A stretch of DNA of 11,022 nt from an uncultured Planctomycetaceae bacterium (lineage in GTDB: Bacteria > Planctomycetota > Planctomycetia > Pirellulales > UBA1268). The stretch's first letter is position 1, and every line of letters begins with the position of its first letter. Shown piece after piece: positions 1 to 8,023 of this stretch. Where the stretch lies: NCBI GenBank assembly GCA_903885855.1, contig CAISKG010000530.1, positions 1 through 11,022 of the forward strand, read 5' to 3'. Position numbers and translations under genes: made by a program. The notes beneath the pieces were generated by a model that did not search any database, was not told the DNA's origin, and saw only the letters and a list, made by a program, of their open reading frames with translations.

Positions 1-1961
1 GGGCAGCGGAAGTCGAGATCGTTGTGGATCACGAGCATCGGCACCTTGTGGCGCCCGAGTTCGCCGGCGCGGGCGTGGGGGCTGTACTCGCGGTAGCGGC
101 CCGGCTGCTCCCAGGGGAGGCCGCCGTGGTCGTTTTCGTCGAACCACAGCTCGTCGGTCGTGCCCCACATGCTCTCGAAGTTCCACACCGAGCAGTGGGT
201 GACGAGGCAGCGGAAGCGCGGGGCGATGTCGTTGACCGCAAACCAATTCATCATGTAGCCGCCGAAGCTGGCCCCGGCGGTGGCCACGCGCCGCTCGTCG
301 ACGAATTCCAGCGCCGTGACGGCGTCGAGGCCGGCGACGAGATCGCGGTAGCACTTCCCCCCCCAGTCGCCGGTGATCTCGTCGACGAAGGCCTGGCCGA
401 AGCCGGTCGAGCCGCGCGGGTTGGGCATGGCGACGACGTAGCCCTGCGCCGCCCACAGCTCGGGGTTCCAGCGGTAGCTCCAGCCGTCCTCCCAGGCCCC
501 CTGCGGCCCGCCGTGGACGAGGTACACCACCGGCCACTTCTTGCCGGGATCGAATCCGGGGGGCTCGAGGATCCACATCTGCATCTCGCGCCCCCCCTCC
601 ACCGGCACCTGCAGCGAGCGCGGCCGGGGAAGGTCGAGGCCGGCCAGGAGCGCTTCGTTGGCCCGGCTCAGCGGCAGTCCGTCGGCGGTGTCGGTGGCCC
701 GGTCGACCGCCGCGGTGGCGATGACCTCCGGCGGTGCGTCCATCCGCGCCACCAGGAAGGCCCCGCTGCGGCCGCTGGTCGAGAACGCGGTCGGCATGCC
801 CGACCAGGCGTGGAGGGCGACGGTGCCGTCGAGCCGCGCGATGCCCACCGCGGCGCCGCCCCCGACCTCGTGGAGGAAGGCCACGGCCGGCTTCCCGGCG
901 GCGTCCTCGACCCAGGCGATGTCGCCGGCGGAGACGTCGACCTTCGCCGTCAGGTTCCGCGGAGGCCCGGCGAGCGTGCCGTCCGGCTTCATGTCGGCCA
1001 CGAGCACGTCCCACTTGTCGGCCTCGTAGCCCGGCTTCGCCTGGGCGCGCCAGGCGAGGCGTTTCCCGTCGGGGCTCGGCCGCGGGCCGTTGTCGGCGGC
1101 GGGATTGGGGGGCGTGATCCGCTCCCACTCCGTCGATGCCCCGTCGATCGACACCCGGCAGAGGTCGTGATCCGTGCTCCAGGCCTCCCCTTCGGCCGGC
1201 ACGGCCGTGAAGAGCACGTGCCGCGAGTCGGGGGTGAAGCCGTGATCCTCGGCGACGGAGAAGGTCTTGCTGGTGGGGGCCGCGTCGCGGTCGCCGGGGG
1301 TGACGTCGCGGCAGCCGCCTCCGGTGGCGTCGCAGACGAACAAGTGGCGTCGCTTGCCCCCCACGTAGTCGTCCCAGTGGCGGAGGAAGAGGCGATCGGC
1401 CACGCGCACCTTGACCGGGTCGGCGGCGAGCGTCGTCTCGCGCTCGTCGTTGCGCCGGTCGCTCTCGGCGAAGGGGAGCGACGAGTACTCGGGCCACACG
1501 CTCGATGCGAACACGATCCGCGTGCCGTCGGGGCTCCAGGCGGCGTCCTCGGCGCCGGTGGCGATGTCGGTGAGCCGCGTGGGGGCGCCTCCCGCGGCGG
1601 GCACGACCCACAGCTGCGACGTGCCGGTGCGCGTCGACTGGAAGAGGATCTTCGATCCGTCGGGGCTCCAGCGCGGCCGCGAGTCCTTCACGGTGCCGGC
1701 GACGACCGTGAGCGCGCGCGGCGCCGCCGAGCCGTCGGCGGGCGCGAGCCACAATGCCGTCGACGAGCCGTTGGCCTCCGGATCGACGGTGGTCGCCTGC
1801 CAGACGACGAGCGTGCCGTCGGGGGAGATCTGCGGGTCGGCGACGCGCACGAAGCGGAAGAGATCGGCGATCTCCATCGGCCGCCGCGCGGTGGGCTCGG
1901 CGCCGAGCGAGGTGGCGCCGAGGGCGAGGAACGCGACGACGACCGGGTGCGGGCGAGGCAT
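1..1961 (-). CDS. S9-family prolyl oligopeptidase-like serine peptidase, exported (C-terminus cut by window edge)
   Basis: Read on the minus strand from ATG at 1961; 653 codons are visible and the frame stays open to base 1. Residues 1-21 form a signal peptide (hydrophobic VVVAFLALG core, likely cleavage after SLGA), so the enzyme should act outside the cytoplasm. An N-terminal TolB/PD40-type beta-propeller shows repeated SPDG blades (ISPDG 45-49, WSPDG 98-102 and 142-146, later FTPDS and PSPDG). The C-terminal alpha/beta-hydrolase domain has the HGGP oxyanion-loop motif at 483-486, the nucleophile motif GASFGGY with Ser565, and the acid Asp650 in LDFRC. The catalytic His is expected just past the edge. 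By family knowledge these enzymes cut short peptides (dipeptidyl, oligo- or acylaminoacyl-peptidase); the exact specificity cannot be told. The start is supported by the signal peptide; only a weak GGGA lies upstream. It follows the SPFH gene on the same strand, but a terminator lies between them. Confidence 0.93.
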   Translation of the reverse strand, partial: MPRPHPVVVAFLALGATSLGAEPTARRPMEIADLFRFVRVADPQISPDGTLVVWQATTVDPEANGSSTALWLAPADGSAAPRALTVVAGTVKDSRPRWSPDGSKILFQSTRTGTSQLWVVPAAGGAPTRLTDIATGAEDAAWSPDGTRIVFASSVWPEYSSLPFAESDRRNDERETTLAADPVKVRVADRLFLRHWDDYVGGKRRHLFVCDATGGGCRDVTPGDRDAAPTSKTFSVAEDHGFTPDSRHVLFTAVPAEGEAWSTDHDLCRVSIDGASTEWERITPPNPAADNGPRPSPDGKRLAWRAQAKPGYEADKWDVLVADMKPDGTLAGPPRNLTAKVDVSAGDIAWVEDAAGKPAVAFLHEVGGGAAVGIARLDGTVALHAWSGMPTAFSTSGRSGAFLVARMDAPPEVIATAAVDRATDTADGLPLSRANEALLAGLDLPRPRSLQVPVEGGREMQMWILEPPGFDPGKKWPVVYLVHGGPQGAWEDGWSYRWNPELWAAQGYVVAMPNPRGSTGFGQAFVDEITGDWGGKCYRDLVAGLDAVTALEFVDERRVATAGASFGGYMMNWFAVNDIAPRFRCLVTHCSVWNFESMWGTTDELWFDENDHGGLPWEQPGRYREYSPHARAGELGRHKVPMLVIHNDLDFRC

Positions 1962-2008
1962 GGGAGGATTCCCGGGGGGCGGGAGGAAGGATGGCGCCAG
2001 AGACGAAA

Positions 2009-2014
2009 AGGATA
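2009..2014 (-). promoter_or_regulatory. Candidate -10 box for the S9 peptidase gene
   Basis: Minus-strand TATCCT lies about 48 nt before the ATG at 1961 and just downstream of the terminator T-tract. A promoter is needed in this short interval if the terminator works. No recognisable -35 is seen at 16-18 nt. The motif resembles the TATCCT upstream of the ThuA gene. Inference from motif and position only. Confidence 0.25.
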
Positions 2015-2025
2015 GCGTGCGCGCG

Positions 2026-2065
2026 AAAAAGGCCGCCGGGGGGGCTGGTTCCCGCCCCGGCGGCC
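2026..2065 (-). terminator. Rho-independent terminator after the SPFH gene
   Basis: On the minus strand a perfect 11-bp stem (GGCCGCCGGGG at 2065-2055 pairing with CCCCGGCGGCC at 2041-2031) encloses a 13-nt loop. It is followed immediately by TTTTT (2030-2026). It sits 52 nt beyond the SPFH stop codon. This is the textbook intrinsic terminator shape and the only one in the window with a clear T-tract. Confidence 0.85.
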
Positions 2066-2117
2066 CATGGGCCAGCGGCCGCGGAGGGGCTCAAGACCCT
2101 CGCGCGGCGTCGGCCCG

Positions 2118-4352
2118 TCACGCGGCCGGCTGATCCTCCGGCCGTGTTCCGTCGGCGTGCCCCGCGGTCATCGCCGCGAGCACGCGTTCGCTCATCGCGT
2201 CGGCGTAGCGCTTGAGCGGGTCGGCGTCGTCGGGGCCCGTGCCCCCCAGGCCGCTCCGCTCCGCCACCAGCAATTCCAGGAGCGTGCCCAGCATCCCCTG
2301 GCCCGAGGTTTCCTTCCCGTCGCGGCCGGTGACGAAGAGGCGCTCGGGCACCAGCGGCTGGGCGCTCGACGAGAGGCTCTCGGCCACCTGGGAGAGGGCG
2401 TAGAGGCGCGGGTCGCCGTAGCTCGTGATCTTCTTCAGCTGCACGGCGGCCTCCGACAGGCCGACCTGCATCACCTTCTGCCCCTCGCCACGCCCCTCGA
2501 GCTCCTTCTGCCGCGCGTCGGCCTCCGCCAGGAGCACGCGCTGCTCCGCCTGGAGCCGCGAGCGCGACAGCTCCGCCTCCGCCATCACCACCATCTGCTC
2601 CGCCTGCTTGCGGGCGCGGAAGAGGTCGGCCTCGCCCTGCTGCTCGGCGATCTGCGCCTCGACGCGGGCGTTGGTGAGCTGCGTCTGCATGGTGGCCTGG
2701 GCCTGGGCCTCGGCCAGGAGACGCATCTTCTCCGAGGCCACGCGCTTGCGCTCGAAGGTCTCGAGCTGCTCCACCGACAGCTGCCGCTCGCGCAGCTGGT
2801 CGAGGAGGGTCTCGATCTTGCCCGAGTCGCGGCCCGTCTCCGGCTTGCCGATGAGCACGTCCACGCACTCGATGTCGAAGGCGTGGAACTTGTCGCGGAG
2901 CTCGCCCCGCGCCTCGGCCTGGATCAGGTCGCGGTCGTGGAGGAGCTCGAGCATCGTCTTCTTGTGGGCGATGTCGCGGAAGTAGGCCGAGAGCATCGGA
3001 TCGAGCGTCTGCGTGATGAGCCGCTGCACGTCGCCGAAGCGCTGGATCACGCTCGGGGCGCGCTGGTAGTCGATGTGCACCACCACCGAGAGGGGCAGCG
3101 AGGGCTCGTAGGCGTCCTTCGTCACCAGCTCGATCGACTTCAGGCTCTCGTCGTAGCGGTGCGACTCGCTCCGGCCGGTGACCCAGTGGAGGACGAAGTT
3201 CGTCGTCGGGACGAGGACCACGTTGCCGGCATAGGTGTTGAAGGCGTACTTGCCCGGCCCGAGGGCCCGCTCCCAGACGCCGCGCTCCCCTTCGGCGACG
3301 CGTTCGCCGTGGCGGAAGGCCTGGCCGGAGATGTCGGCGCCGGCCCGGCCGATGTAGCTCACGACCACGCCCACCGAGCCGATGGGCACGACCGTCTTGG
3401 GGATCGTCTCCACCGTGGCGAACCAGCGATTCAGGAAGTAGGTGCCGTCGGTCAGCGGCATGTGCTGCCGGCCGCGGCGGCCCCCGGCGCGGAGGAAGGC
3501 CTCCGGATCCTGGTAGTTGTTGTGGTAGTCGGGATCGGCCAGATCGCCCCCCACCGTCGGGGCGATGATCTCGCCCGGCGCCAGCGACGGGCCGTCGTGC
3601 ACCGTGACGATGCCGATGGAGTCGACGGCGGGATCGTGGCCGCCGTCGCCGGCCTCCTCGGCGCGGCCGCGGCCGATGACGATCGGATCGAAGCCCTGCA
3701 CCGCGCGGAGCTCGCTCATCCAGCGCGCGAGCGACTCCTGCTCGCCGCGCGACTGCACGGCGCGGAGGGCGAAGACGGCGTTGTCGCTGATCACGGTGAA
3801 CAGCGCGGGATTCACGGCGTACACGCCCTCGCGGAGGATGGCGCGCTGCCGCCCCTTCTGGCCGCGGCGGGCCGCGGGCGTGGCCACGTCGAGGAAGGCG
3901 CGGGCGTCCTGGAAATTGCTCGCGTCGACGACGCGGGCGAGCGTCTGGCTGGCGGGGAGGGGCTCGCCGTCACGGGCGAAGACGTAGCCGATCTTCCCCT
4001 CGGGAATCGTCACCAGCGCCACGGTGTGGATCGCGTACTGCCAGCGCCACCAGCCGAAGTGCAGGCCGCCGCGGAGGATGTCGGCGCGGTAGCCGGCCTC
4101 CGGGCCGGTGGCGATGATCCGCCCTTCCGGCACGCTGCCGGAGAGGCTCCACCACTTCTCGACGACACCGACGCGGTCGTTGGGGATCCAGCGGAAGCAG
4201 AGCCAGAAGACGAGCGCCACGGCGGCCAGGCCGACGGCCGCCCACGAGGCGGGGCCGGCCGGCACGCCGAGAAACGCCAGCGACGGGAGCAGAAGCGCGA
4301 ACGAGGGGAGCGGCGCGGCCGCCGTTCCCGGAAGCCAGGCGAAGCACGACAC
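2118..4352 (-). CDS. SPFH/band-7 (flotillin-like) membrane protein with long coiled coil
   Basis: A 744-residue protein. I chose GTG at 4352 rather than the GTG at 4385 because GGAGGG lies 8 nt before it and the 11 extra residues (MERPRRRRASH) look like read-through of non-coding sequence. Two adjacent hydrophobic segments (about 17-33 and 36-53) anchor the N-terminus. Next comes a beta-rich segment (about 59-190) beginning RVGVVEKWW, an Asp/Gly-rich linker, and the SPFH core at about 319-499 (start VPIGSVGVVVSYIGRAG; then IDYQRAPSVIQRFGDVQRLI). A long Glu/Ala/Gln/Arg helix at about 509-621 (MRLLAEAQAQA, LFRARKQAEQM, RSRLQAEQRVLLAEA) predicts a coiled coil. SPFH proteins oligomerise into large membrane-associated assemblies and often act as scaffolds or protease partners; which applies here is unknown. 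It is much longer than typical flotillins (about 430-500 residues). It appears to be a single-gene transcript, with its own candidate promoter upstream and a terminator downstream. Confidence 0.9.
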   Translation of the reverse strand: MSCFAWLPGTAAAPLPSFALLLPSLAFLGVPAGPASWAAVGLAAVALVFWLCFRWIPNDRVGVVEKWWSLSGSVPEGRIIATGPEAGYRADILRGGLHFGWWRWQYAIHTVALVTIPEGKIGYVFARDGEPLPASQTLARVVDASNFQDARAFLDVATPAARRGQKGRQRAILREGVYAVNPALFTVISDNAVFALRAVQSRGEQESLARWMSELRAVQGFDPIVIGRGRAEEAGDGGHDPAVDSIGIVTVHDGPSLAPGEIIAPTVGGDLADPDYHNNYQDPEAFLRAGGRRGRQHMPLTDGTYFLNRWFATVETIPKTVVPIGSVGVVVSYIGRAGADISGQAFRHGERVAEGERGVWERALGPGKYAFNTYAGNVVLVPTTNFVLHWVTGRSESHRYDESLKSIELVTKDAYEPSLPLSVVVHIDYQRAPSVIQRFGDVQRLITQTLDPMLSAYFRDIAHKKTMLELLHDRDLIQAEARGELRDKFHAFDIECVDVLIGKPETGRDSGKIETLLDQLRERQLSVEQLETFERKRVASEKMRLLAEAQAQATMQTQLTNARVEAQIAEQQGEADLFRARKQAEQMVVMAEAELSRSRLQAEQRVLLAEADARQKELEGRGEGQKVMQVGLSEAAVQLKKITSYGDPRLYALSQVAESLSSSAQPLVPERLFVTGRDGKETSGQGMLGTLLELLVAERSGLGGTGPDDADPLKRYADAMSERVLAAMTAGHADGTRPEDQPAA

Positions 4353-4360
4353 GTGAGAAG

Positions 4361-4366
4361 CCCTCC
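4361..4366 (-). promoter_or_regulatory. Ribosome binding site deciding the SPFH start
   Basis: Minus-strand GGAGGG lies 8 nt upstream of the GTG at 4352. No comparable sequence precedes the more upstream in-frame GTG at 4385. This supports the 744-residue form. Confidence 0.7.
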
Positions 4367-4436
4367 GGCGACGGGGCCTCTCCACCGGCAGCGTTGCCGG
4401 GGATGCTGGACGCCCGTCGCGAACCGGGCGCCTCCG

Positions 4437-4593
4437 GCTCCCGCGCGGGAGCCTGAGAATGCCCTTTCAAATCTGGCCGGACACGGTGTCCGGCCGAAGC
4501 CTACGGGGTTAGCTGACGGGCTAGGGCTTGAAAGTACCCCGGCTCGCTCACGCGAGCCTACGCCCCGGGCGGGATCGTCACGTGGTCGTGACG
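4437..4593. repeat. Cluster of four inverted repeats (possible intergenic repeat element or structured leader)
   Basis: Four dyads follow one another. (1) A 16-nt perfect palindrome GCTCCCGCGCGGGAGC at 4437-4452. (2) GGCCGGACAC at 4475-4484 and its complement at 4486-4495, with one central base. (3) GGCTCGC 4541-4547 / GCGAGCC 4552-4558, loop TCAC. (4) CGTCACG 4576-4582 / CGTGACG 4587-4593, loop TGGT. AGCCTACG also occurs twice as a direct repeat (4498 and 4555, spacing 57). The sequence around 4498-4562 resembles, from memory, an intergenic repeat seen in planctomycete genomes; this is recollection and not checked. Confidence 0.6.
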
Positions 4594-4649
4594 CCCCGCC
4601 GTTGGGTCCCCCGTTCCCGGCCTTGCGGCCGCGATTCGGCGACGCCCCA

Positions 4650-4678
4650 ATTCTACCGCGCCGCCGCACGGTGGTCAC
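4650..4678 (-). promoter_or_regulatory. Candidate sigma70-type promoter for the SPFH gene
   Basis: On the minus strand, GTGACC (4678-4673; four of six matches to TTGACA) is followed after exactly 17 nt by TAGAAT (4655-4650; five of six matches to TATAAT). It faces the SPFH gene, whose start is about 300 nt downstream, implying a long leader. Inference from consensus match only. Confidence 0.4.
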
Positions 4679-4789
4679 GGCGCCGCCGACCGATCGGCCG
4701 CAACCGCCTGCCCGACAAGCGGATCGGATCGATCCGAAATCCGCGGGCACGCGACTTGCTTGGCCCCCCGCGGCGGGCCTCCGGGCGCG

Positions 4790-4798
4790 TGGTATCCT
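4790..4798 (+). promoter_or_regulatory. Candidate extended -10 box for the ThuA gene
   Basis: TGGTATCCT combines an extended -10 TG with TATCCT. It lies 26 nt before the GTG start at 4825, so transcription would begin about 20 nt upstream of the start codon and still include the GGAGA ribosome binding site (4813-4817). No -35 match is seen. The same TGGTA core precedes carA. Confidence 0.35.
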
Positions 4799-4824
4799 CC
4801 GCGTTCACCCCCGGAGACCCGCCC

Positions 4825-5676
4825 GTGCCCCGCTTCCTGCGCGCGATCGCACTCGTTCTTCTCGCGGCCCGGCTCGTCGCGCCGCAGCCGGCGCCTGCCG
4901 CCGAGCCCGCCCGGCCGCTCGAGGTGCTCTACATCACCGGCGGCTGCTGCCACGACTACGACGCCCAGAAGGCGACGATCGTGCGCGGCATGGCGGCCCG
5001 GGCCCGGATCCGCACCACCGTCGTCCACGAGGGGGGCACCTCGACCGACCATCCGATCTCCATCTACGACAAGCCCGACTGGTCGAAGGGCTACGACGTC
5101 GTCTTCCACAACGAGTGCTTCTCCGACGTCAAGGATCCGAAGTTCCTGGAGAAGATCCTCGCCGAGCACAAGAAGGGCGTGCCGGCGGTGCTCATGCACT
5201 GCGCCATGCACTGCTACCGCGTCGGCAACGACGAGTGGTTCAAGTTCTGCGGGATCACCTCCCCCGGCCACGGCGCCCACTACGCCTACACCTGCAAGCT
5301 CCTCGGCGACCATCCCGTGCTCACCGGGCTGCCCCGGGAATGGCAGGTGCCGATGGAGGAGCTCTACTACTCCGACAAGGTGTGGCCCACGGCGACGCGG
5401 CTCGGCGAGGCGATGAGCACCGACCGCAACGCCCTGCAGACCTGCATCTGGACCAACGAGTACGGCCGCACGCGCGTCTTCGGGACGACGATCGGCCACT
5501 ACGCCGAGACGGTGGCGACGCCCGAGTTCCTCGGCCTGGTGACCCGCGGCACGCTGTGGGCCGCCGGCAAGCTCGGCGACGACGGCGAGCCTGTGGAGGC
5601 GCTGCGGCTCAGCGCCGAGGAGAAGGCGGCGGCGGTCGATCCGGCGCCCGGGCCGCAGCCCACGCCTGCCAAGTGA
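4825..5676 (+). CDS. Exported ThuA-domain protein
   Basis: A 283-residue protein from GTG at 4825, chosen because GGAGA lies 7 nt upstream and the signal peptide begins exactly here (residues 1-26, RFLRAIALVLLAARLV core, cleavage near PAPAA). The rest is a single ThuA-like domain with a glutamine-amidotransferase-like fold: VLYITGG at 34-40, the HNE segment at 95-97, AVLMHCAMH at 121-129, YGRTRVFGTTIGHY at 213-226, and a C-terminal LVTRGTLWAAGKL helix. ThuA is named for trehalose utilisation and this superfamily is greatly expanded in planctomycetes, often next to carbohydrate catabolism genes; no such neighbour is seen here and the substrate is unknown. The mature part carries eight cysteines (41, 42, 98, 126, 130, 142, 157, 207), striking for an exported protein. 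The last 20 residues are a Pro/Ala-rich tail. It may share a transcript with the methyltransferase 79 nt downstream. Confidence 0.9.
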   Translation: MPRFLRAIALVLLAARLVAPQPAPAAEPARPLEVLYITGGCCHDYDAQKATIVRGMAARARIRTTVVHEGGTSTDHPISIYDKPDWSKGYDVVFHNECFSDVKDPKFLEKILAEHKKGVPAVLMHCAMHCYRVGNDEWFKFCGITSPGHGAHYAYTCKLLGDHPVLTGLPREWQVPMEELYYSDKVWPTATRLGEAMSTDRNALQTCIWTNEYGRTRVFGTTIGHYAETVATPEFLGLVTRGTLWAAGKLGDDGEPVEALRLSAEEKAAAVDPAPGPQPTPAK

Positions 5677-5755
5677 TGCGGGCGACCGCCCCCCGGGCCG
5701 GCCGTCGACTTCGGCACGCCCTTCCCCCCGACCACCTCTCCAGGGAATCCGCCAC

Positions 5756-6643
5756 GTGCACGAGGCTTACACGCCGCTGGGCTGGTTGATCGGCTCGGCC
5801 GTCTCGCTCCATCCGGGCCTGCGGGACGGCTTCCGCTCCCGGCACTTCAAGGGGAAGGTGTTCATCACCCGGTTCGTCCGCGATCCGGCGCCCGCGGGGG
5901 AGTACGACTGCAACGGCGCCACCTTCGCCATCGATTTCGGCGACCAGATCCAGCGTGCCATCTACTACGGCATCTACGAGCGCCACGAGCTGGCGTTCCT
6001 CCGCGGGCTCGCGCGGCCGGGCTGGACCTGCGTCGACATCGGCGCCAACGTCGGCTTCTTCACGGTCCATCTGGCGAAGGCGGTGGGGCCGGAGGGGAGG
6101 GTGTTCGCGATCGAGGCCTCGCCGGGGAATTTCCAGAGGCTCGAGCGCAACATCGCCCTGAACCGACTGGGCAACGTCCATGCCCGGCAGGCGGCGATCA
6201 CGGCCGAGGAGGGGCCGGTGCGGTTTTCGCTGAGCCCGGCGGTGAACTCCGGCTGGGGGCGGATCGGTGAGTTCGCCAGCGCCGCCGGGGTGATCGAGGT
6301 GCCCGGGATCACCTTCGACGCCTTCGCCGCGGCCCAGGGGATCGACCGGGTCGACCTGCTCAAGATCGACATCGAGGGGCACGAGCTGAGCTTCCTCGAG
6401 GGCGCCCGCGAGAGCCTGCGGCGCGGCGTCATCAAGCGGATCCTGGTGGAGTACTGCGGCTATTCGCTCGAGCCCAAGGGGATCACGCTCGCGGCCTACC
6501 TGAGCGCGTTCGAGGCCCACGGTCTGCGGCCGGCGCACCTGTGCCTGACGGAGATCGCGGCGGCGAAGGCGGGCACCTACGAGCCGCGGCGGTCGATCCT
6601 CAACCTCTACTTCGAGCATCCGTCGGTGGCCGGCGGGGCCTGA
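5756..6643 (+). CDS. FkbM-family SAM-dependent methyltransferase
   Basis: A 295-residue protein from GTG at 5756, with AGGGAA about 8 nt upstream. It has a Rossmann-type methyltransferase domain. The SAM-binding glycine loop VDIGANVGFFT is at 93-103, the acidic end of strand two is Glu120 in FAIEASPGN, and the FkbM signature LLKIDIEGHELSFLEGA is at 201-217. The C-terminal EPRRSILNLYFEHP is typical of the family. FkbM proteins mostly O-methylate small molecules, sugars or lipids, and are common near polysaccharide or secondary-metabolite genes; no such cluster is visible here and the substrate cannot be assigned. No signal peptide or membrane segment, so cytoplasmic. The residues before the SAM domain (1-90) are well suited to substrate choice but unrecognised. 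No T-rich terminator separates it from the ThuA gene, so co-transcription is possible. Confidence 0.92.
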   Translation: MHEAYTPLGWLIGSAVSLHPGLRDGFRSRHFKGKVFITRFVRDPAPAGEYDCNGATFAIDFGDQIQRAIYYGIYERHELAFLRGLARPGWTCVDIGANVGFFTVHLAKAVGPEGRVFAIEASPGNFQRLERNIALNRLGNVHARQAAITAEEGPVRFSLSPAVNSGWGRIGEFASAAGVIEVPGITFDAFAAAQGIDRVDLLKIDIEGHELSFLEGARESLRRGVIKRILVEYCGYSLEPKGITLAAYLSAFEAHGLRPAHLCLTEIAAAKAGTYEPRRSILNLYFEHPSVAGGA

Positions 6644-6647
6644 GCCC

Positions 6648-6710
6648 CGCGGGCGCCGGCGAAGGCCGCGGGCGCCGGCGAAGGCCGTGGGTCCGGCGAC
6701 GGCCGCGGGC
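6648..6710 (+). repeat. Short 19-bp tandem repeat between the methyltransferase gene and carA
   Basis: Unit CGCGGGCGCCGGCGAAGGC occurs twice identically (6648-6666 and 6667-6685), then once in degenerate 18-nt form (6686-6703), then as a 7-nt partial (6704-6710). It begins 4 nt after the methyltransferase stop codon. Each unit contains the self-complementary GGCGCC, so it could fold, but there is no T-tract. Probably slippage-derived. Confidence 0.75.
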
Positions 6711-6803
6711 ACCCTCCACGCCCCGCCCCCGGCCGAGGATGGACCAGCGGCGGGCCGCCGGCCGGGCGTGGGCATCGACGCCGGCTGCCGCCCCCGGCCA
6801 GCG

Positions 6804-6812
6804 TGGTACGAT
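6804..6812 (+). promoter_or_regulatory. Candidate extended -10 box for carA
   Basis: TGGTACGAT is an extended -10 TG plus TACGAT (four of six to TATAAT), 43 nt before the carA GTG start. No good -35 is present. It shares the TGGTA core with the candidate upstream of the ThuA gene. Confidence 0.35.
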
Positions 6813-6823
6813 CTTCCCGGACG

Positions 6824-6850
6824 CCTCCGGTCGGAGGTGCCGGAGGAGGA
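6824..6850 (+). promoter_or_regulatory. carA leader with SD-pairing segment (possible translational switch)
   Basis: CCTCCGG (6824-6830) can pair with CCGGAGG (6840-6846), which contains the Shine-Dalgarno, leaving a 9-nt loop. Alternatively CCTCCG can pair with the closer CGGAGG (6832-6837). The two pairings exclude each other, so the SD may be hidden or free. The SD itself, GGAGGAGGA (6842-6850), is strong and ends 5 nt before the GTG. Seen by eye; energies not calculated. Confidence 0.35.
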
Positions 6851-6855
6851 CGCTC

Positions 6856-7995
<1,140 letters not shown>

Positions 7996-7998
<3 letters not shown>

Positions 7999-8023
7999 CG
8001 GCGCGGCCGCACCCCCGGCGTCA
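7996..8023. terminator. Weak dyad spanning both stop codons of convergent genes
   Basis: TGACGGCG (7996-8003) pairs with CGGCGTCA (8016-8023) with one G-G mismatch. The first three bases are the carA stop codon and the last three the stop of the propeller gene on the other strand. It could act as a bidirectional hairpin terminator, but there is no T-tract on either side and the stem is short. Confidence 0.2.

Larger units (their letters stand above)
4353..4824. other. Non-coding stretch between divergent SPFH and ThuA genes
   Basis: 472 nt with no convincing gene on either strand. It holds, from left to right, the SPFH ribosome binding site, a block of perfect inverted repeats (4437-4593), a candidate minus-strand promoter (4650-4678), and a candidate plus-strand -10 box and ribosome binding site for the ThuA gene. 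Open frames crossing it have Arg/Pro-rich low-complexity translations and no start signal. If the 4650-4678 promoter is used, about 290 nt of this stretch would be transcribed as a structured 5' leader of the SPFH mRNA. Confidence 0.7.

Noticed and set aside
24..2015. A 663-codon open frame on the plus strand
   Set aside because: Exactly antisense to the S9 peptidase, which has signal peptide, propeller motifs and catalytic residues. The plus-strand translation is Gly/Arg/Val-rich without any recognisable domain.
4437..4593. Insertion sequence or transposon end
   Set aside because: No transposase, no flanking terminal inverted repeats bounding the block, and no target-site duplication could be recognised by eye.
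2067..5789. A 1240-codon open frame on the plus strand
   Set aside because: It runs antisense through the SPFH gene, across the palindrome-rich non-coding stretch and then out of frame over the ThuA gene. Its translation is Arg/His/Gly/Leu-rich low complexity; long empty frames are expected at this GC content.
6541..6855. N-terminal extension of the carA frame
   Set aside because: It overlaps the end of the methyltransferase gene and the tandem repeat, and lacks family similarity. GTG at 6856 follows a strong SD and matches the CarA N-terminus.
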